Assembly (NCBI GenBank): GCA_003527555.1
Contig: DPWT01000054.1
Coordinates: 1-13,829, forward strand
DNA length: 13,829 nt
Direction: 5' to 3'
DNA from: Verrucomicrobiales bacterium
Lineage (GTDB): Bacteria > Verrucomicrobiota > Verrucomicrobiia > Verrucomicrobiales > Akkermansiaceae
Shown: positions 1 to 11,587 of the stretch, piece by piece
Numbering within the stretch: the stretch's first letter is position 1
How the letters are laid out: each line of letters opens with the position of its first letter
Position numbers and translations under genes: made by a program
The notes under the pieces: model-generated
Told to the model about the DNA's origin: nothing
What the model saw: the letters and a program-made list of their open reading frames with translations, nothing else
Databases searched by the model: none

Positions 1-3838
<3,838 letters not shown>

Positions 3839-3857
3839 GTTGGGTAAGGTCTTATAC

Positions 3858-4229
3858 ATGAGATACGCATGCCTTGTGATGGGAATCCTGTTTGCATTGT
3901 TCACTTTTTGGCAATTCAATGATCTAGAGCAGTATGATACCGAGTGGTGGCAGGGTTGGGTTCTAACCTATGCCTTGTGTTCAATTATCTCACTGGTGAC
4001 ATGGGCAAAGGCTTTGCCGAGGTGGTTTTATTTCTCAATATCCATGGTGGCACTGGGAGTTGCTGTTTATTGGTCTCTTGGGATTGAGTGGCATAAGACA
4101 GTTCTTTATAATGAAACAAATCCCTCAGGAAACGAGAGTGGTGGGCTCATTATCATTGGGGCTTGGTTTGCTGTTCTTGCGTGGCAACACAAGGCACTTG
4201 GCTGCGGGAGTAATAAAGCTAACCGGTGA
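3858..4229 (+). CDS. TMEM220-like small integral membrane protein
   Basis: A 123-residue protein with about four hydrophobic segments, at roughly residues 2-17, 33-50, 55-73 and 94-108. Segment one runs into FTFWQFNDLEQYDTEWW; a first helix ending in a Q-x-N-D motif followed by an aromatic Trp stretch is the hallmark of the TMEM220 helix family (known from humans and many bacteria, function unknown). An upstream in-frame ATG at 3801 would overlap the end of hrpA by 38 bases and add a charged, non-membrane leader. I prefer ATG 3858, which begins directly at the first helix and has TAAGG about 10 bases upstream. The gene lies 19 bases after hrpA, and its stop overlaps the queG start, so it is probably co-transcribed and translationally coupled to queG. 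The family assignment rests on motif recall and topology; no biochemical role can be given. Confidence 0.72.
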   Translation: MRYACLVMGILFALFTFWQFNDLEQYDTEWWQGWVLTYALCSIISLVTWAKALPRWFYFSISMVALGVAVYWSLGIEWHKTVLYNETNPSGNESGGLIIIGAWFAVLAWQHKALGCGSNKANR

Positions 4230-5254
4230 ATCCAGAGACCACCAAGCAGAATGTCCAGCGCATTGCCCACGAGTTGGGTTTTGACGATTGTCGCATATCC
4301 CGTGCTAAGGAGGCAACTCATGCTGAGGAATACAGGCGGTGGGTAGCAGATGGTTGCGCTGGTGATATGAAATGGTTAGAGAGAAATATCGATCGCCGAG
4401 TAGATCCTGCTCAAATAATCGAACATGCCTCCTCTGTTGTGAGTTTAGCTCTTAATTATTTGCCTGCCAAAAATCATCCCGATGTGGACTACCGTATCGC
4501 TCGCTATGCCTGGAATGAGGACTACCACCATATCATTGAGGACAAGCTCAAGGAGATGAATTTGGCGATGGAGGAACTAGGGGGGACTCAGAGATACTAC
4601 AGTGACACTGGACCTGTGTTGGAGCGGGATTTTGCCAATGATGCTGGTTTGGGATGGAGTGGTAAATCCACTGTGCAGATTCATCGTCGTTTGGGGACAT
4701 GGTTTTTTCTGGCAGAGCTGATCACAACGCTCGATTTGCCTCCCGACGAACCATTTGGTGATCATTGTGGCAAATGTACGCGTTGTATTGATGCTTGTCC
4801 TACGGATGCGATCACCGAGCCGCACAGAGTCGATGCAAGACGTTGTATTTCCTACCTCACAATAGAGCATCATGGATCGATCCCGATGGAGTTCCGTAAA
4901 CTCATAGGGGATAGGATTTATGGATGTGACGATTGTTTGGATATATGTCCGTGGAATCGTTTTGCACAGGTGAGTCGTGAAACGAGATTTCACGCTCGCC
5001 AGTCGGTATTTCAGTATCGGCTTAGGGATTTCCTTGCCATTGATGATGATGAGTTTCGTCGGTTATTTGCCAAGTCACCGATTAAGCGTATCAAGCGTAA
5101 TAGATTTTTGCGTAACGTCTGTGTGGCATTAGGAAATGTTGGGGAGGAGGATGATTTGCCGGCATTGGAATGTGCTGTAAATGATAAAGATGTCTTGATT
5201 TCTGAGCACGCTGCATGGGCTGTTAGTGAGATTAAAAAAAGGGCGCAGCCGTAG
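4226..5254 (+). CDS. queG: Epoxyqueuosine reductase QueG
   Basis: A 342-residue cytoplasmic iron-sulfur, cobalamin-dependent enzyme. It performs the last step of queuosine synthesis, reducing epoxyqueuosine to queuosine in the wobble position of tRNAs for Asp, Asn, His and Tyr. Visible hallmarks are SDTGPVLERD with the presumed catalytic acid D127, GLGWSGKST (141-149), and two [4Fe-4S] sets. The first cysteine group is CGKCTRCIDACP (C181, C184, C187, C191). The others are C207 and GCDDCLDICPW (C234, C237, C241), giving the eight ligands expected. The C-terminus (about 295-336) is a HEAT-like repeat with LRNVCVALGNVG, as in other QueG proteins. It begins with GTG in the overlap GTGA with the preceding stop; a purine-rich GGGAG lies about 15 bases upstream, which is rather far, so coupled re-initiation is likely. 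No other queuosine genes are in the window. Confidence 0.96.
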   Translation: MNPETTKQNVQRIAHELGFDDCRISRAKEATHAEEYRRWVADGCAGDMKWLERNIDRRVDPAQIIEHASSVVSLALNYLPAKNHPDVDYRIARYAWNEDYHHIIEDKLKEMNLAMEELGGTQRYYSDTGPVLERDFANDAGLGWSGKSTVQIHRRLGTWFFLAELITTLDLPPDEPFGDHCGKCTRCIDACPTDAITEPHRVDARRCISYLTIEHHGSIPMEFRKLIGDRIYGCDDCLDICPWNRFAQVSRETRFHARQSVFQYRLRDFLAIDDDEFRRLFAKSPIKRIKRNRFLRNVCVALGNVGEEDDLPALECAVNDKDVLISEHAAWAVSEIKKRAQP

Positions 5255-5265
5255 CCGCGCCCTTT
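5233..5265 (-). terminator. Intrinsic terminator of the porin gene, overlapping the end of queG
   Basis: The arms GGGCGC (5241-5246) and GCGCCC (5257-5262), extended by three A-T pairs, enclose a 10-base loop. On the minus strand the hairpin is followed by seven T residues (complement of 5234-5240), a textbook terminator 40 or so bases after the porin stop. On the plus strand only TTT follows, so termination of queG transcripts here would be weaker. The queG stop codon (5252-5254) lies in the loop. Confidence 0.82.
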
Positions 5266-5307
5266 GGATGTTTATAGTAATTTTCAGTTTGAAACCACGA
5301 GTTTCAA

Positions 5308-6540
5308 TTAAAAATACATGCGGTATGCAGTCCAGAGAGTGGTGGCGTCGGCATCACCTTTTGGAGTGTCGAGAGTTTCATACTCGGCGCCAACCATGAT
5401 TTTGGAGTTCTGGCCGCAAAGATACCAGTTCAGGCCCGCGTAAATGCTGTGATAAGAGTCACCACGTCCGCTGTTAACATCGCCTCCATGGGCCTTTGCA
5501 CGGAAGTAGCGGCTGTTTGTGCGGATACCTTCGTCCTCTTCGGAAGCCATATAGGTGTAGCGTGCTGCAAACTCAAGCTTGTCCTCGATGAGGTATGTGG
5601 ATGGCATGATGACGAGGCCGTAGAAGTTACCTTCGCGGGAGGTTTTAGACTGGTAGTCACTGTCACCGTTGTCACCATAGACTGCATTCAGCATGAGGTT
5701 CCAGTTGGCGATCTGTCTCTCGTAAGCAAGCGATGCCACCCAGTGGTAATTGGCAAGTTCAGCATCTGGTTCCTCTTCAGAGCCATCTACATTGTAGAAG
5801 ACGTCAAAGATAAGGGAGCCGTCACCAACCTCGTGTTGGGAGCTAAGGTAGAAAGCCGAACCCTTGCTGATGCTACCAAGCGCCTCGGACTCGTCCTGGC
5901 TGAAGTATCCGAGAGTTCCCTCCCAACTGCCGCGCTCAAGACCCAGAGAGAAACCGGTCCAACGGCCGTCATAGATCTTGTTGGAAAGCGGTGAGCGCTC
6001 GACAGTTTTGATCTTCTTGGAGGAAGTGTGGGATTCGTGACCGACCTTCACTTTGTGGCGGCCATACGTCAGGCTGACCTCGTCAAAGCCAGCCACATCT
6101 TTTTTGGAGTAGGAGAGCTTGAGCTGATCCCAGTTCTGGTAGCCGAATTCGCGGCCGCCACCATCTTTTGCGTCTTCGTCAACCAGGTTAAGATTACCTT
6201 TAAGCTTGAAGCTATTGAGGAACTTGATTTGTGCACCGAAGCGCATACGGCGGTAGTCATCAATGGTATCACTGAAGCTGTCACCATTGACGTCATCACC
6301 GTTGATATGTGCAGCCTGCCATTGGAGGCGTCCGAAGAACTTGAGTTCCTGAATGAATGGATCGTTGTCGTTGCTGTAGAACTTGCCGACGGTTTTGAAT
6401 CCGTCGCACCAACTACCGTTGTTGCTTGGTGCGAGCGCAGCAGGTGCGGGTGCAATCTCGTCTCCAGCGGTGGCGACGCCTGAAACGGCGATGGCCGCGG
6501 ATACTAATGCCGAACTGGTAAACATGTTATTTTTTGTCAT
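5308..6540 (-). CDS. OprO/OprP-type outer-membrane porin
   Basis: A 410-residue exported protein. A Sec signal peptide (residues 1-25, ending GVATA before GDEIAP) is followed by an Ala/Pro-rich linker. The mature part has alternating hydrophobic/polar strands rich in aromatic residues (for example FFGRLQWQAAH, LSLTYGR-like FDEVSLTYGRHKVKVG, FAARYTYMAS, IYAGLNWYL, IMVGAEYETL). It ends in TAYRMYF, the terminal aromatic residue being the usual BAM recognition signal for beta-barrels. The layout and length fit the phosphate-selective porin O/P family, which is common in Verrucomicrobiota under the plain name porin. Substrate cannot be read from sequence: the basic, Lys-rich ladder of true phosphate porins is not evident and the protein looks acidic. 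No Shine-Dalgarno precedes the ATG, only an A-rich stretch. It is followed by a strong terminator and appears monocistronic and probably well expressed. Confidence 0.84.
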   Translation of the reverse strand: MTKNNMFTSSALVSAAIAVSGVATAGDEIAPAPAALAPSNNGSWCDGFKTVGKFYSNDNDPFIQELKFFGRLQWQAAHINGDDVNGDSFSDTIDDYRRMRFGAQIKFLNSFKLKGNLNLVDEDAKDGGGREFGYQNWDQLKLSYSKKDVAGFDEVSLTYGRHKVKVGHESHTSSKKIKTVERSPLSNKIYDGRWTGFSLGLERGSWEGTLGYFSQDESEALGSISKGSAFYLSSQHEVGDGSLIFDVFYNVDGSEEEPDAELANYHWVASLAYERQIANWNLMLNAVYGDNGDSDYQSKTSREGNFYGLVIMPSTYLIEDKLEFAARYTYMASEEDEGIRTNSRYFRAKAHGGDVNSGRGDSYHSIYAGLNWYLCGQNSKIMVGAEYETLDTPKGDADATTLWTAYRMYF

Positions 6541-6610
6541 TTTTTGTAGTGTTTGGTTTTTTGTTTTTCTACGGCCTATGGAGTAATGTGTCCTGCCGCC
6601 ATGAAAGATT

Positions 6611-6638
6611 CGTATAAGAAAGGTGTTTGGATGGGCAA
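6611..6638 (-). promoter_or_regulatory. Candidate promoter of the porin gene
   Basis: Reading leftward, TTGCCC (6638-6633) and TATACG (6616-6611) are separated by 16 bases, a plausible sigma-70 -35/-10 pair that would give a 5' untranslated region of about 60 bases ending in an A-rich stretch before the ATG at 6540. The match is partial. The rest of the 135-base gap (6541-6675) is AT-rich with no other clear signal apart from a weak hairpin at 6659-6677. Confidence 0.28.
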
Positions 6639-6658
6639 TTATTAAATGTTACAAAATC

Positions 6659-6677
6659 GACATATACACAACATGTC
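6659..6677 (-). terminator. Weak hairpin at the end of the lipoprotein gene
   Basis: GACAT and ATGTC arms of 5 bases flank a 9-base loop at the lipoprotein stop codon, followed on the minus strand by GATTTTG. The stem is short and AT-rich, so a role in termination is uncertain. Confidence 0.2.
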
Positions 6678-7902
6678 ACTTGACGGTGATGAAGGAAATT
6701 TCACCGCGTCCGGGCTTGCCTTCGTCAGCCGAAATGATGGTGGTGGTCGAGCCGGATTTGAGTGCGATGATATCCTCTGGTCGCGAACCGACACCGATGA
6801 CGCCGGCTTTTCTGGGTTGTGCAGGGTTCACCATGTCCATGATCAGGACTCGGTTGGCGCGTTCAACGCCGATGGCGGCGTAGTGACGACCGCTTTGGGT
6901 GAACAGCACCATGCCCTCGGGGTCACTGCGGGAACCTTGCCCGGCCAGCGTGCGTACGTTGATACGGGAAATCAGCTGACTACCAACGCCAGAGTTTGCG
7001 AGCTGGTAAAATGAGGCGCTGTCCGCCGCTTCCTCGGCGATGCCCAGGATGAGTTTGCCGGACTGGTATGCAATGTGGATGCCGTCCGGACTGGAGTTTC
7101 TGGGTAGCCTGATGGTGTGGATTACCCTGGGGGTTTGGCTTAGGTAGACGATGGCGATGGCGTCGTTGTCTTGGCAGCTTACTGCTGCGAATTTGGAACT
7201 CGGGCTGACCGCGACGAATTCTGGTTCGATGACACCCGGGGCTTGGCCGATGGCTTCGACTAGCCCTGCGGCTTTGCGGAATGGCAGCGGCTTGTGTAGA
7301 ATGGCTTGTCCGATGGGCGCGATGAGGATATTTCCCGGTGTGGAGGCGCTTCCTTCTGCCTCGTCTGCAACGATTACCCAGCGCCCGTCTGGTGAGACAG
7401 CGATACTGTCCAGATGGATACCGATTTTCTGGTCGAGCAGGATTTTTTTCTCTCCCCGTGCGGCTGCCTTGAGATCGAGGATGACTAATCTGCCGCCGCC
7501 GCCGTTCACAGCTGCGAACGCAATTGCTCTGGACGGGTGGACAGCGATGCTGGTGGGTTCGCCGCCGAGGCTGAGGCCTTGGTAGCCGCGTGCCGTGCTG
7601 TCCATGTCCACTGGCACAGGGTTCGCACTTGCCGGTGACGGCAGACGGTAAACTTGCACGTCTTTTTGGGCAGAGTTAGTGGCGAGCAGGAGCTGCAGGG
7701 GCTTCGAGTAGGAGAGGACTTCAGAGGAGCGTCCAGGGGAATCGTAGGTGCGAATTTTACGGATGTTTCCCGGGAGTCCACCTGCCGTGGCGGCGGTATC
7801 GGGGGATATGGGGCTAGCGCATGATGCAAGCACAGCGCAAGCAGCGAGGGAAAGGGGTAATCTCGAAGAGCGTGGTGGTTGGTTAGGTGGAAAATTCATC
7901 AT
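6676..7902 (-). CDS. Lipoprotein with a predicted beta-propeller, choice-of-anchor I-like
   Basis: A 408-residue protein with a lipoprotein signal: a short basic region (R11, R14), a hydrophobic core and LASC (25-28), with C28 the likely lipidated cysteine; LAAC at 19-22 is an alternative. The mature part has repeated blade-like strands, for example IAVHPSRAIAFAAV, IAVSPDGRWVIVAD and VAVSPSSKFAAVS, typical of YVTN/WD-type seven-bladed propellers. Near the C-terminus, SRSDPEGMVLF followed by YAAIGVERANRVLIMDM and NPAQPRK resembles the DPEG...GLER signature of choice-of-anchor I domain proteins, and this is the main basis for the family suggestion. Its role is unknown; it probably sits on the periplasmic face of an envelope membrane. 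It starts at ATGATG without a clear Shine-Dalgarno, 56 bases after the HAD gene in the same direction. Low-complexity Gly and Ala stretches and higher GC set it slightly apart from its neighbours. Confidence 0.62.
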   Translation of the reverse strand: MMNFPPNQPPRSSRLPLSLAACAVLASCASPISPDTAATAGGLPGNIRKIRTYDSPGRSSEVLSYSKPLQLLLATNSAQKDVQVYRLPSPASANPVPVDMDSTARGYQGLSLGGEPTSIAVHPSRAIAFAAVNGGGGRLVILDLKAAARGEKKILLDQKIGIHLDSIAVSPDGRWVIVADEAEGSASTPGNILIAPIGQAILHKPLPFRKAAGLVEAIGQAPGVIEPEFVAVSPSSKFAAVSCQDNDAIAIVYLSQTPRVIHTIRLPRNSSPDGIHIAYQSGKLILGIAEEAADSASFYQLANSGVGSQLISRINVRTLAGQGSRSDPEGMVLFTQSGRHYAAIGVERANRVLIMDMVNPAQPRKAGVIGVGSRPEDIIALKSGSTTTIISADEGKPGRGEISFITVK

Positions 7903-7958
7903 CTAGCGTGCTATCCGTTATTTGCTGCCTTGTCAGAGCGTTCGGTGTGACAATTCGC

Positions 7959-8708
7959 TCACTTGCGGTAGATTCCCAGCATCTGGAGAATACAGGTGAA
8001 GGCAAACTGTCGGTTATTTGTTGTAGGCCTCTCGGGTTTCCTTAGTTCCCAGTCCATCAGCGAGCCGTGTTTCAGTAACTTATCTGTGGGGTGAACCATG
8101 ACCGCCTGCTCACAAATGTGTAGCATCGGTAAATCTGCATGGCTATCAGAAAATCCGAAGCTGTTGGGCAGAATGTCGTTTTTTGTATCGAAGCCATCCG
8201 GAAGAATATGCTGCATTTTCCTTAGCTTGTTAGATCCTTTATTGTTGCCAGCGGGAAGATCTGGGAAAAGCGGTATACGTGGAGTCATTTCTACCTGGGT
8301 ACCGAAATAATGATCAAAACCGAGTTTCTCGGCAATGGGCTTAACCCAGATTTCTGGGCTGGCGGAAGAGAGCACGGTTGTTCTTCCATGTTGTTTTTGC
8401 TCGGCGAGCATATCTAGCATTTCCTCATAGAAGGTTTCAGGGAAATGTTGATCGACGAATGCCTCCGCCAGTTCATCCAGATCTTCCTTGCTTAACCCCC
8501 AGAGATAATTGAGGAATACACGCTTCAATCCATCCGAGCCTAGCAGCTTGTAAAAGGGAAGTAGTGGCAGCAGGGTTAAAAGGTAGAGGCGGCGCAATGG
8601 CATGCGTTTGAGGACGAAGTTACAGAAAAGTAACTGGGTATCCCATGGGATCAGTGTCTGGTCGAGGTCGAATAAGGCGTAGCCTTTTGTTTGATCAGAA
8701 TGAGTCAC
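7959..8708 (-). CDS. HAD-superfamily subfamily IB phosphatase
   Basis: A 249-residue soluble phosphatase of the SerB-like HAD-IB group. Motif I is FDLDQTLI with nucleophile D14 and general acid D16. Motif II is LSSAS (S114/S115) and the motif III lysine is likely in NNKGSNK (K157 or K161). Motif IV is GFSDSHADLPM (D188, D192), binding Mg2+. The helical cap lies between residues 20 and 105 and includes a hydrophobic stretch (LYLLTLLPLLPFYKLLG) typical of this subfamily, which may touch membranes or lipid substrates. The substrate is not predictable; phosphoserine or a lipid or sugar phosphate are possible. The start is GTG at 8708-8706, because no ATG occurs upstream in frame before a TAA and the next Met is at residue 36, beyond motif I. 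The lipoprotein gene follows after 56 bases, and the gene to the right is divergent. Confidence 0.85.
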   Translation of the reverse strand: MTHSDQTKGYALFDLDQTLIPWDTQLLFCNFVLKRMPLRRLYLLTLLPLLPFYKLLGSDGLKRVFLNYLWGLSKEDLDELAEAFVDQHFPETFYEEMLDMLAEQKQHGRTTVLSSASPEIWVKPIAEKLGFDHYFGTQVEMTPRIPLFPDLPAGNNKGSNKLRKMQHILPDGFDTKNDILPNSFGFSDSHADLPMLHICEQAVMVHPTDKLLKHGSLMDWELRKPERPTTNNRQFAFTCILQMLGIYRK

Positions 8709-8778
8709 AGAGGCGATGCTGGACTCTTAATTTCACGATTGCAAGCCTGTGGGTGTTGTTGTAAGAGATTTTAATTTT

Positions 8779-10083
8779 ATGGCGCGTTTGAATCTAGTTC
8801 TGCTTGTTATGCCTTTCTGTCTTCTGGGAGAGGTAGGTGCACAAATTTATGCTGATTTTACAGTTTCCCATGGGGGGTCTCTACTCGGAACTTTTCGTGT
8901 GCGTCTTGAATATGACAAAGCACCGCGTACATGTGCTAATTTTATCGGGCTAGCGACTGGGCAAAGGGCGTGGTTGGATGAGACGACTGGTGTGATACGC
9001 AATGGTACTCCTTATTACGATGGGTTGAAGTTCCATCGACTCGATCATGATTTTGTGATTCAAGGAGGTGACCCAAGGGGTAACGGTTCTGGGGGGCCAG
9101 GGTATAGTTTTCAGGATGAGTTCGACAGTAGCTTGCGCCATAGTGGGCGGTATATATTATCGATGGCGAATTCGGGGATGAATACCAATGGCTCTCAGTT
9201 CTTTATTACACTGGAAGAGGCGAGTTTTTTGGATGACAAGCATTCTGTTTTTGGAGAGGTCATTGATGATCCGAGTTACCCGAATAGTCGTGCTTTGATC
9301 GATAGTTTTACGAATGCTGTTACTTTTCCGGTGACAGAAACCACTCCCCAGATGGATATCGTAATGAACTCCGTCACGATTTCCGGGCCGAGTTTAGCAG
9401 GTTTTAATCTGAACGATCCGGCCTATTTGCTACCCACGGTGGGAGGGGTGCAGACTAAAATTACATATAATTCAGCTACGACTGAATATCAGATGACATG
9501 GGATCGTAAGAACCAGATAGAGTATTTATCAGTATTTTCAAGTGATCTGGCCGGCTGGTTGTTTGTGTCTAACCCTTATTTGCTTAGTTTGAATGATGAG
9601 GATGACTGGACTTATACGGTTTCAGGCGTAACAGGTGACCGGTTTTTCTCACGTCTAGTGAGGATAGATTATTCATTGATGCCGAGGGCGCCAGTCAATT
9701 TGGATGATAACGGGAAGATGGTGTCGATTACTATATCGGCGAGCGAAACGGTAACGTTGACTTTCGATGGAGTTGGTGGCGGGATATGGAACCATTCTAG
9801 TGGTGGATCAGGGTCTATTTCGGCTGTGACGTGGAACTCATCTGCTCCTGCTGCAGGTATTTTTTCTTTTTCATCTCCACAGGCACGATTCATTCCTCTG
9901 GGGACTTTGGCTGTGACGTTTGACACGCCCGTGGGAACAGAGGGATGGTATTCCTTTAACTTACCAGTCAGTTTTCATACTACCACTGGTGGGTGGGCGG
10001 ATGGCTCTGCGGTGATCGATAACCCTGATGGGGAAGGCACGGTGACTGTTGTAAAAAAAGTGCCTTTTACTTACACGCCATAG
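8779..10083 (+). CDS. Exported cyclophilin-type peptidyl-prolyl isomerase with a C-terminal beta-rich extension
   Basis: A 434-residue protein. Residues 1-21 look like a Sec signal (hydrophobic NLVLLVMPFCLLG, cleavage near GEVGA/QIY), so it should fold proteins in the periplasm or outside the cell. Residues about 23-200 are a cyclophilin domain: KAPRTCANFIGL, FHRLDHDFVIQGGDPRG (catalytic R87), MANSGMNTNGSQFFIT (129-144) and LDDKHSVFGEV (H155). The Trp often found before LD..H is Phe150, as in many bacterial cyclophilins that bind cyclosporin poorly. Residues about 205-434 form an extension about as long as the catalytic domain, rich in beta strands, Ser/Thr/Gly and aromatics; I do not recognise it. 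An upstream GTG at 8749 would lengthen the N-terminus by ten residues. ATG 8779 is preferred, since it starts directly at the signal peptide and has AAGAG about 11 bases upstream. It is divergent from the HAD gene. Confidence 0.88.
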   Translation: MARLNLVLLVMPFCLLGEVGAQIYADFTVSHGGSLLGTFRVRLEYDKAPRTCANFIGLATGQRAWLDETTGVIRNGTPYYDGLKFHRLDHDFVIQGGDPRGNGSGGPGYSFQDEFDSSLRHSGRYILSMANSGMNTNGSQFFITLEEASFLDDKHSVFGEVIDDPSYPNSRALIDSFTNAVTFPVTETTPQMDIVMNSVTISGPSLAGFNLNDPAYLLPTVGGVQTKITYNSATTEYQMTWDRKNQIEYLSVFSSDLAGWLFVSNPYLLSLNDEDDWTYTVSGVTGDRFFSRLVRIDYSLMPRAPVNLDDNGKMVSITISASETVTLTFDGVGGGIWNHSSGGSGSISAVTWNSSAPAAGIFSFSSPQARFIPLGTLAVTFDTPVGTEGWYSFNLPVSFHTTTGGWADGSAVIDNPDGEGTVTVVKKVPFTYTP

Positions 10084-10129
10084 TGGGAGAAAGCCGGCAA
10101 GTAGTGTTGTTAGCTCTGAAATTGACCCA

Positions 10130-11587
10130 ATGACAACCACGCATACCTCGGAACCTATTTTCACTTTGAAGAGTGATTACGCGTTTGAAATCCGCACGGG
10201 CGAGTGCTGGGGTGTGATTGGTGGTAACGGATCTGGGAAATCAGCATTGGCACGTGCATTTACTGGTGAGTCTTCATGGTGGAGCGGCGACCGCAAAACA
10301 ACCTTGGAAAAGGTGCTTTGTGTTTCGTTTGAAGATGAATTGTCACTTCTGGAAAGGGAGATTTACGAGGACGACAGCGAGTTTCTTGATCGCGTAGACC
10401 AAGGGAGGACTACTCGTGAGCTGGTCACCGAGCTACTGAATGACTCGGTAAATTTGGACGCTATTATTTCCATGATGCAGCTGGAGCAGTTTATTGACAC
10501 TGGATTTCGTATTCTTTCGACTGGTGAGCGCAGGCGTATGATGATTGCACGTGCTTTGGCACAAGCACCTGATATGCTGGTGCTTGACGAGCCATTTGAT
10601 GGGTTGGATGTAGCTTTTACGCATCATCTGGAAGAGCTAATTGCGGAGCTGAGTGGAAAATTTCCTGTAGTTTTGATTGTTAACCGTCTTTCTGAGCTGG
10701 GGAGCCACATTACGCACCTCGCTCAACTGTCACAGGGTGAGGTGAGTATCGCTGGTCCGAGGAGCGAGGTTGAACAGTCACCGCTCTGGAAGCAACTTTT
10801 GGCGGCGCATATTGACATCACATCATTGCCGGGACTTCCTCTGGAGTTCGAGCCCTACGTGCCCACTTCAGATCATCCGGTGGTGGAAATGCGGGGCGTC
10901 AACGTGGGGTATCACAAAAAGCCGATCATTCACGAGCTCGACTGGACGATTATGCCGGGTGAGCACTGGAAAGTCAGTGGCCCAAACGGCTGTGGTAAAT
11001 CTACCCTGGTGAATCTGGTTTCTGGTGACCACCCGCAGTGTTATGCTAACGAGATTTTCTTGTTTGGGAAACAACGTGGGCAAGGGGAGAGCATATGGGA
11101 CATCAAGCGGCATATGGGATTGATGTCGACTGCACTACACCAGCAATATCGCATCACGGTGACAGTGGAAACGGTGGTGCTCTCAGGATTTTTCGACAGT
11201 ATCGGAGTCTATCGTCAAGCGAAGCCATGGCAACAAGACCTTGCGCGAGAGTGGCTGGAGTTTCTCGGTATGCCGGCAATGAAAGGGGAGGTTTTCCAGC
11301 GGTTGTCGTTTGGGCAGCAGCGCATGTTACTCATCGCCCGTGCATTGGTAAAACGGCCGCATCTCCTGATACTTGACGAGCCATGCATCGGGCTTGATCC
11401 CGCGAATAGAGCTCTCGTGGTTGGGTTGATCGAGCGGATTTGTGCCAACGATCTGGCGCAGCTACTCTACATTTCACATGAGCCGGAGGATCACATTTCT
11501 TGCCTTACACATGAATTAAAGTTCGAGAAAATCAATTCATGCCCTGACATGGGTCTAGCGTATGGTGTGGCCATGGGTCAGATTTAA
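10130..11587 (+). CDS. modF: ModF-like ATPase with two ABC domains
   Basis: A 485-residue soluble protein with two ABC cassettes in tandem and no membrane segments. Domain 1 has Walker A GGNGSGKS (31-38), signature LSTGE (129-133) and Walker B MLVLDE (149-154). Domain 2 has GPNGCGKST (284-292), LSFGQ (392-396) and LLILDE (412-417), with switch H450. At the domain 1 switch position there is Asn185 (VNR) rather than His, a feature I also recall in E. coli ModF. The second half closely follows ModF: PGEHWKVSGPNG, GDHPQCYANEIFLFG, ESIWDIKRHMG and LSGFFDSIG. Length also agrees (ModF is about 490). ModF has been linked to molybdate metabolism and, under the name PhrA, to photorepair, but its biochemical role is unsettled. 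No modABC genes are nearby. It starts 46 bases after the prolyl isomerase, with no clear Shine-Dalgarno, and could share its transcript. Confidence 0.84.
   Translation: MTTTHTSEPIFTLKSDYAFEIRTGECWGVIGGNGSGKSALARAFTGESSWWSGDRKTTLEKVLCVSFEDELSLLEREIYEDDSEFLDRVDQGRTTRELVTELLNDSVNLDAIISMMQLEQFIDTGFRILSTGERRRMMIARALAQAPDMLVLDEPFDGLDVAFTHHLEELIAELSGKFPVVLIVNRLSELGSHITHLAQLSQGEVSIAGPRSEVEQSPLWKQLLAAHIDITSLPGLPLEFEPYVPTSDHPVVEMRGVNVGYHKKPIIHELDWTIMPGEHWKVSGPNGCGKSTLVNLVSGDHPQCYANEIFLFGKQRGQGESIWDIKRHMGLMSTALHQQYRITVTVETVVLSGFFDSIGVYRQAKPWQQDLAREWLEFLGMPAMKGEVFQRLSFGQQRMLLIARALVKRPHLLILDEPCIGLDPANRALVVGLIERICANDLAQLLYISHEPEDHISCLTHELKFEKINSCPDMGLAYGVAMGQI

Noticed and set aside
5449..6483. Two long plus-strand open frames (181 and 151 codons) opposite the porin gene
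   Set aside because: They are antisense to a well-supported porin with a signal peptide and C-terminal Phe; their translations are unlike any family I know and have no starts with ribosome sites. They arise from codon bias on the opposite strand.
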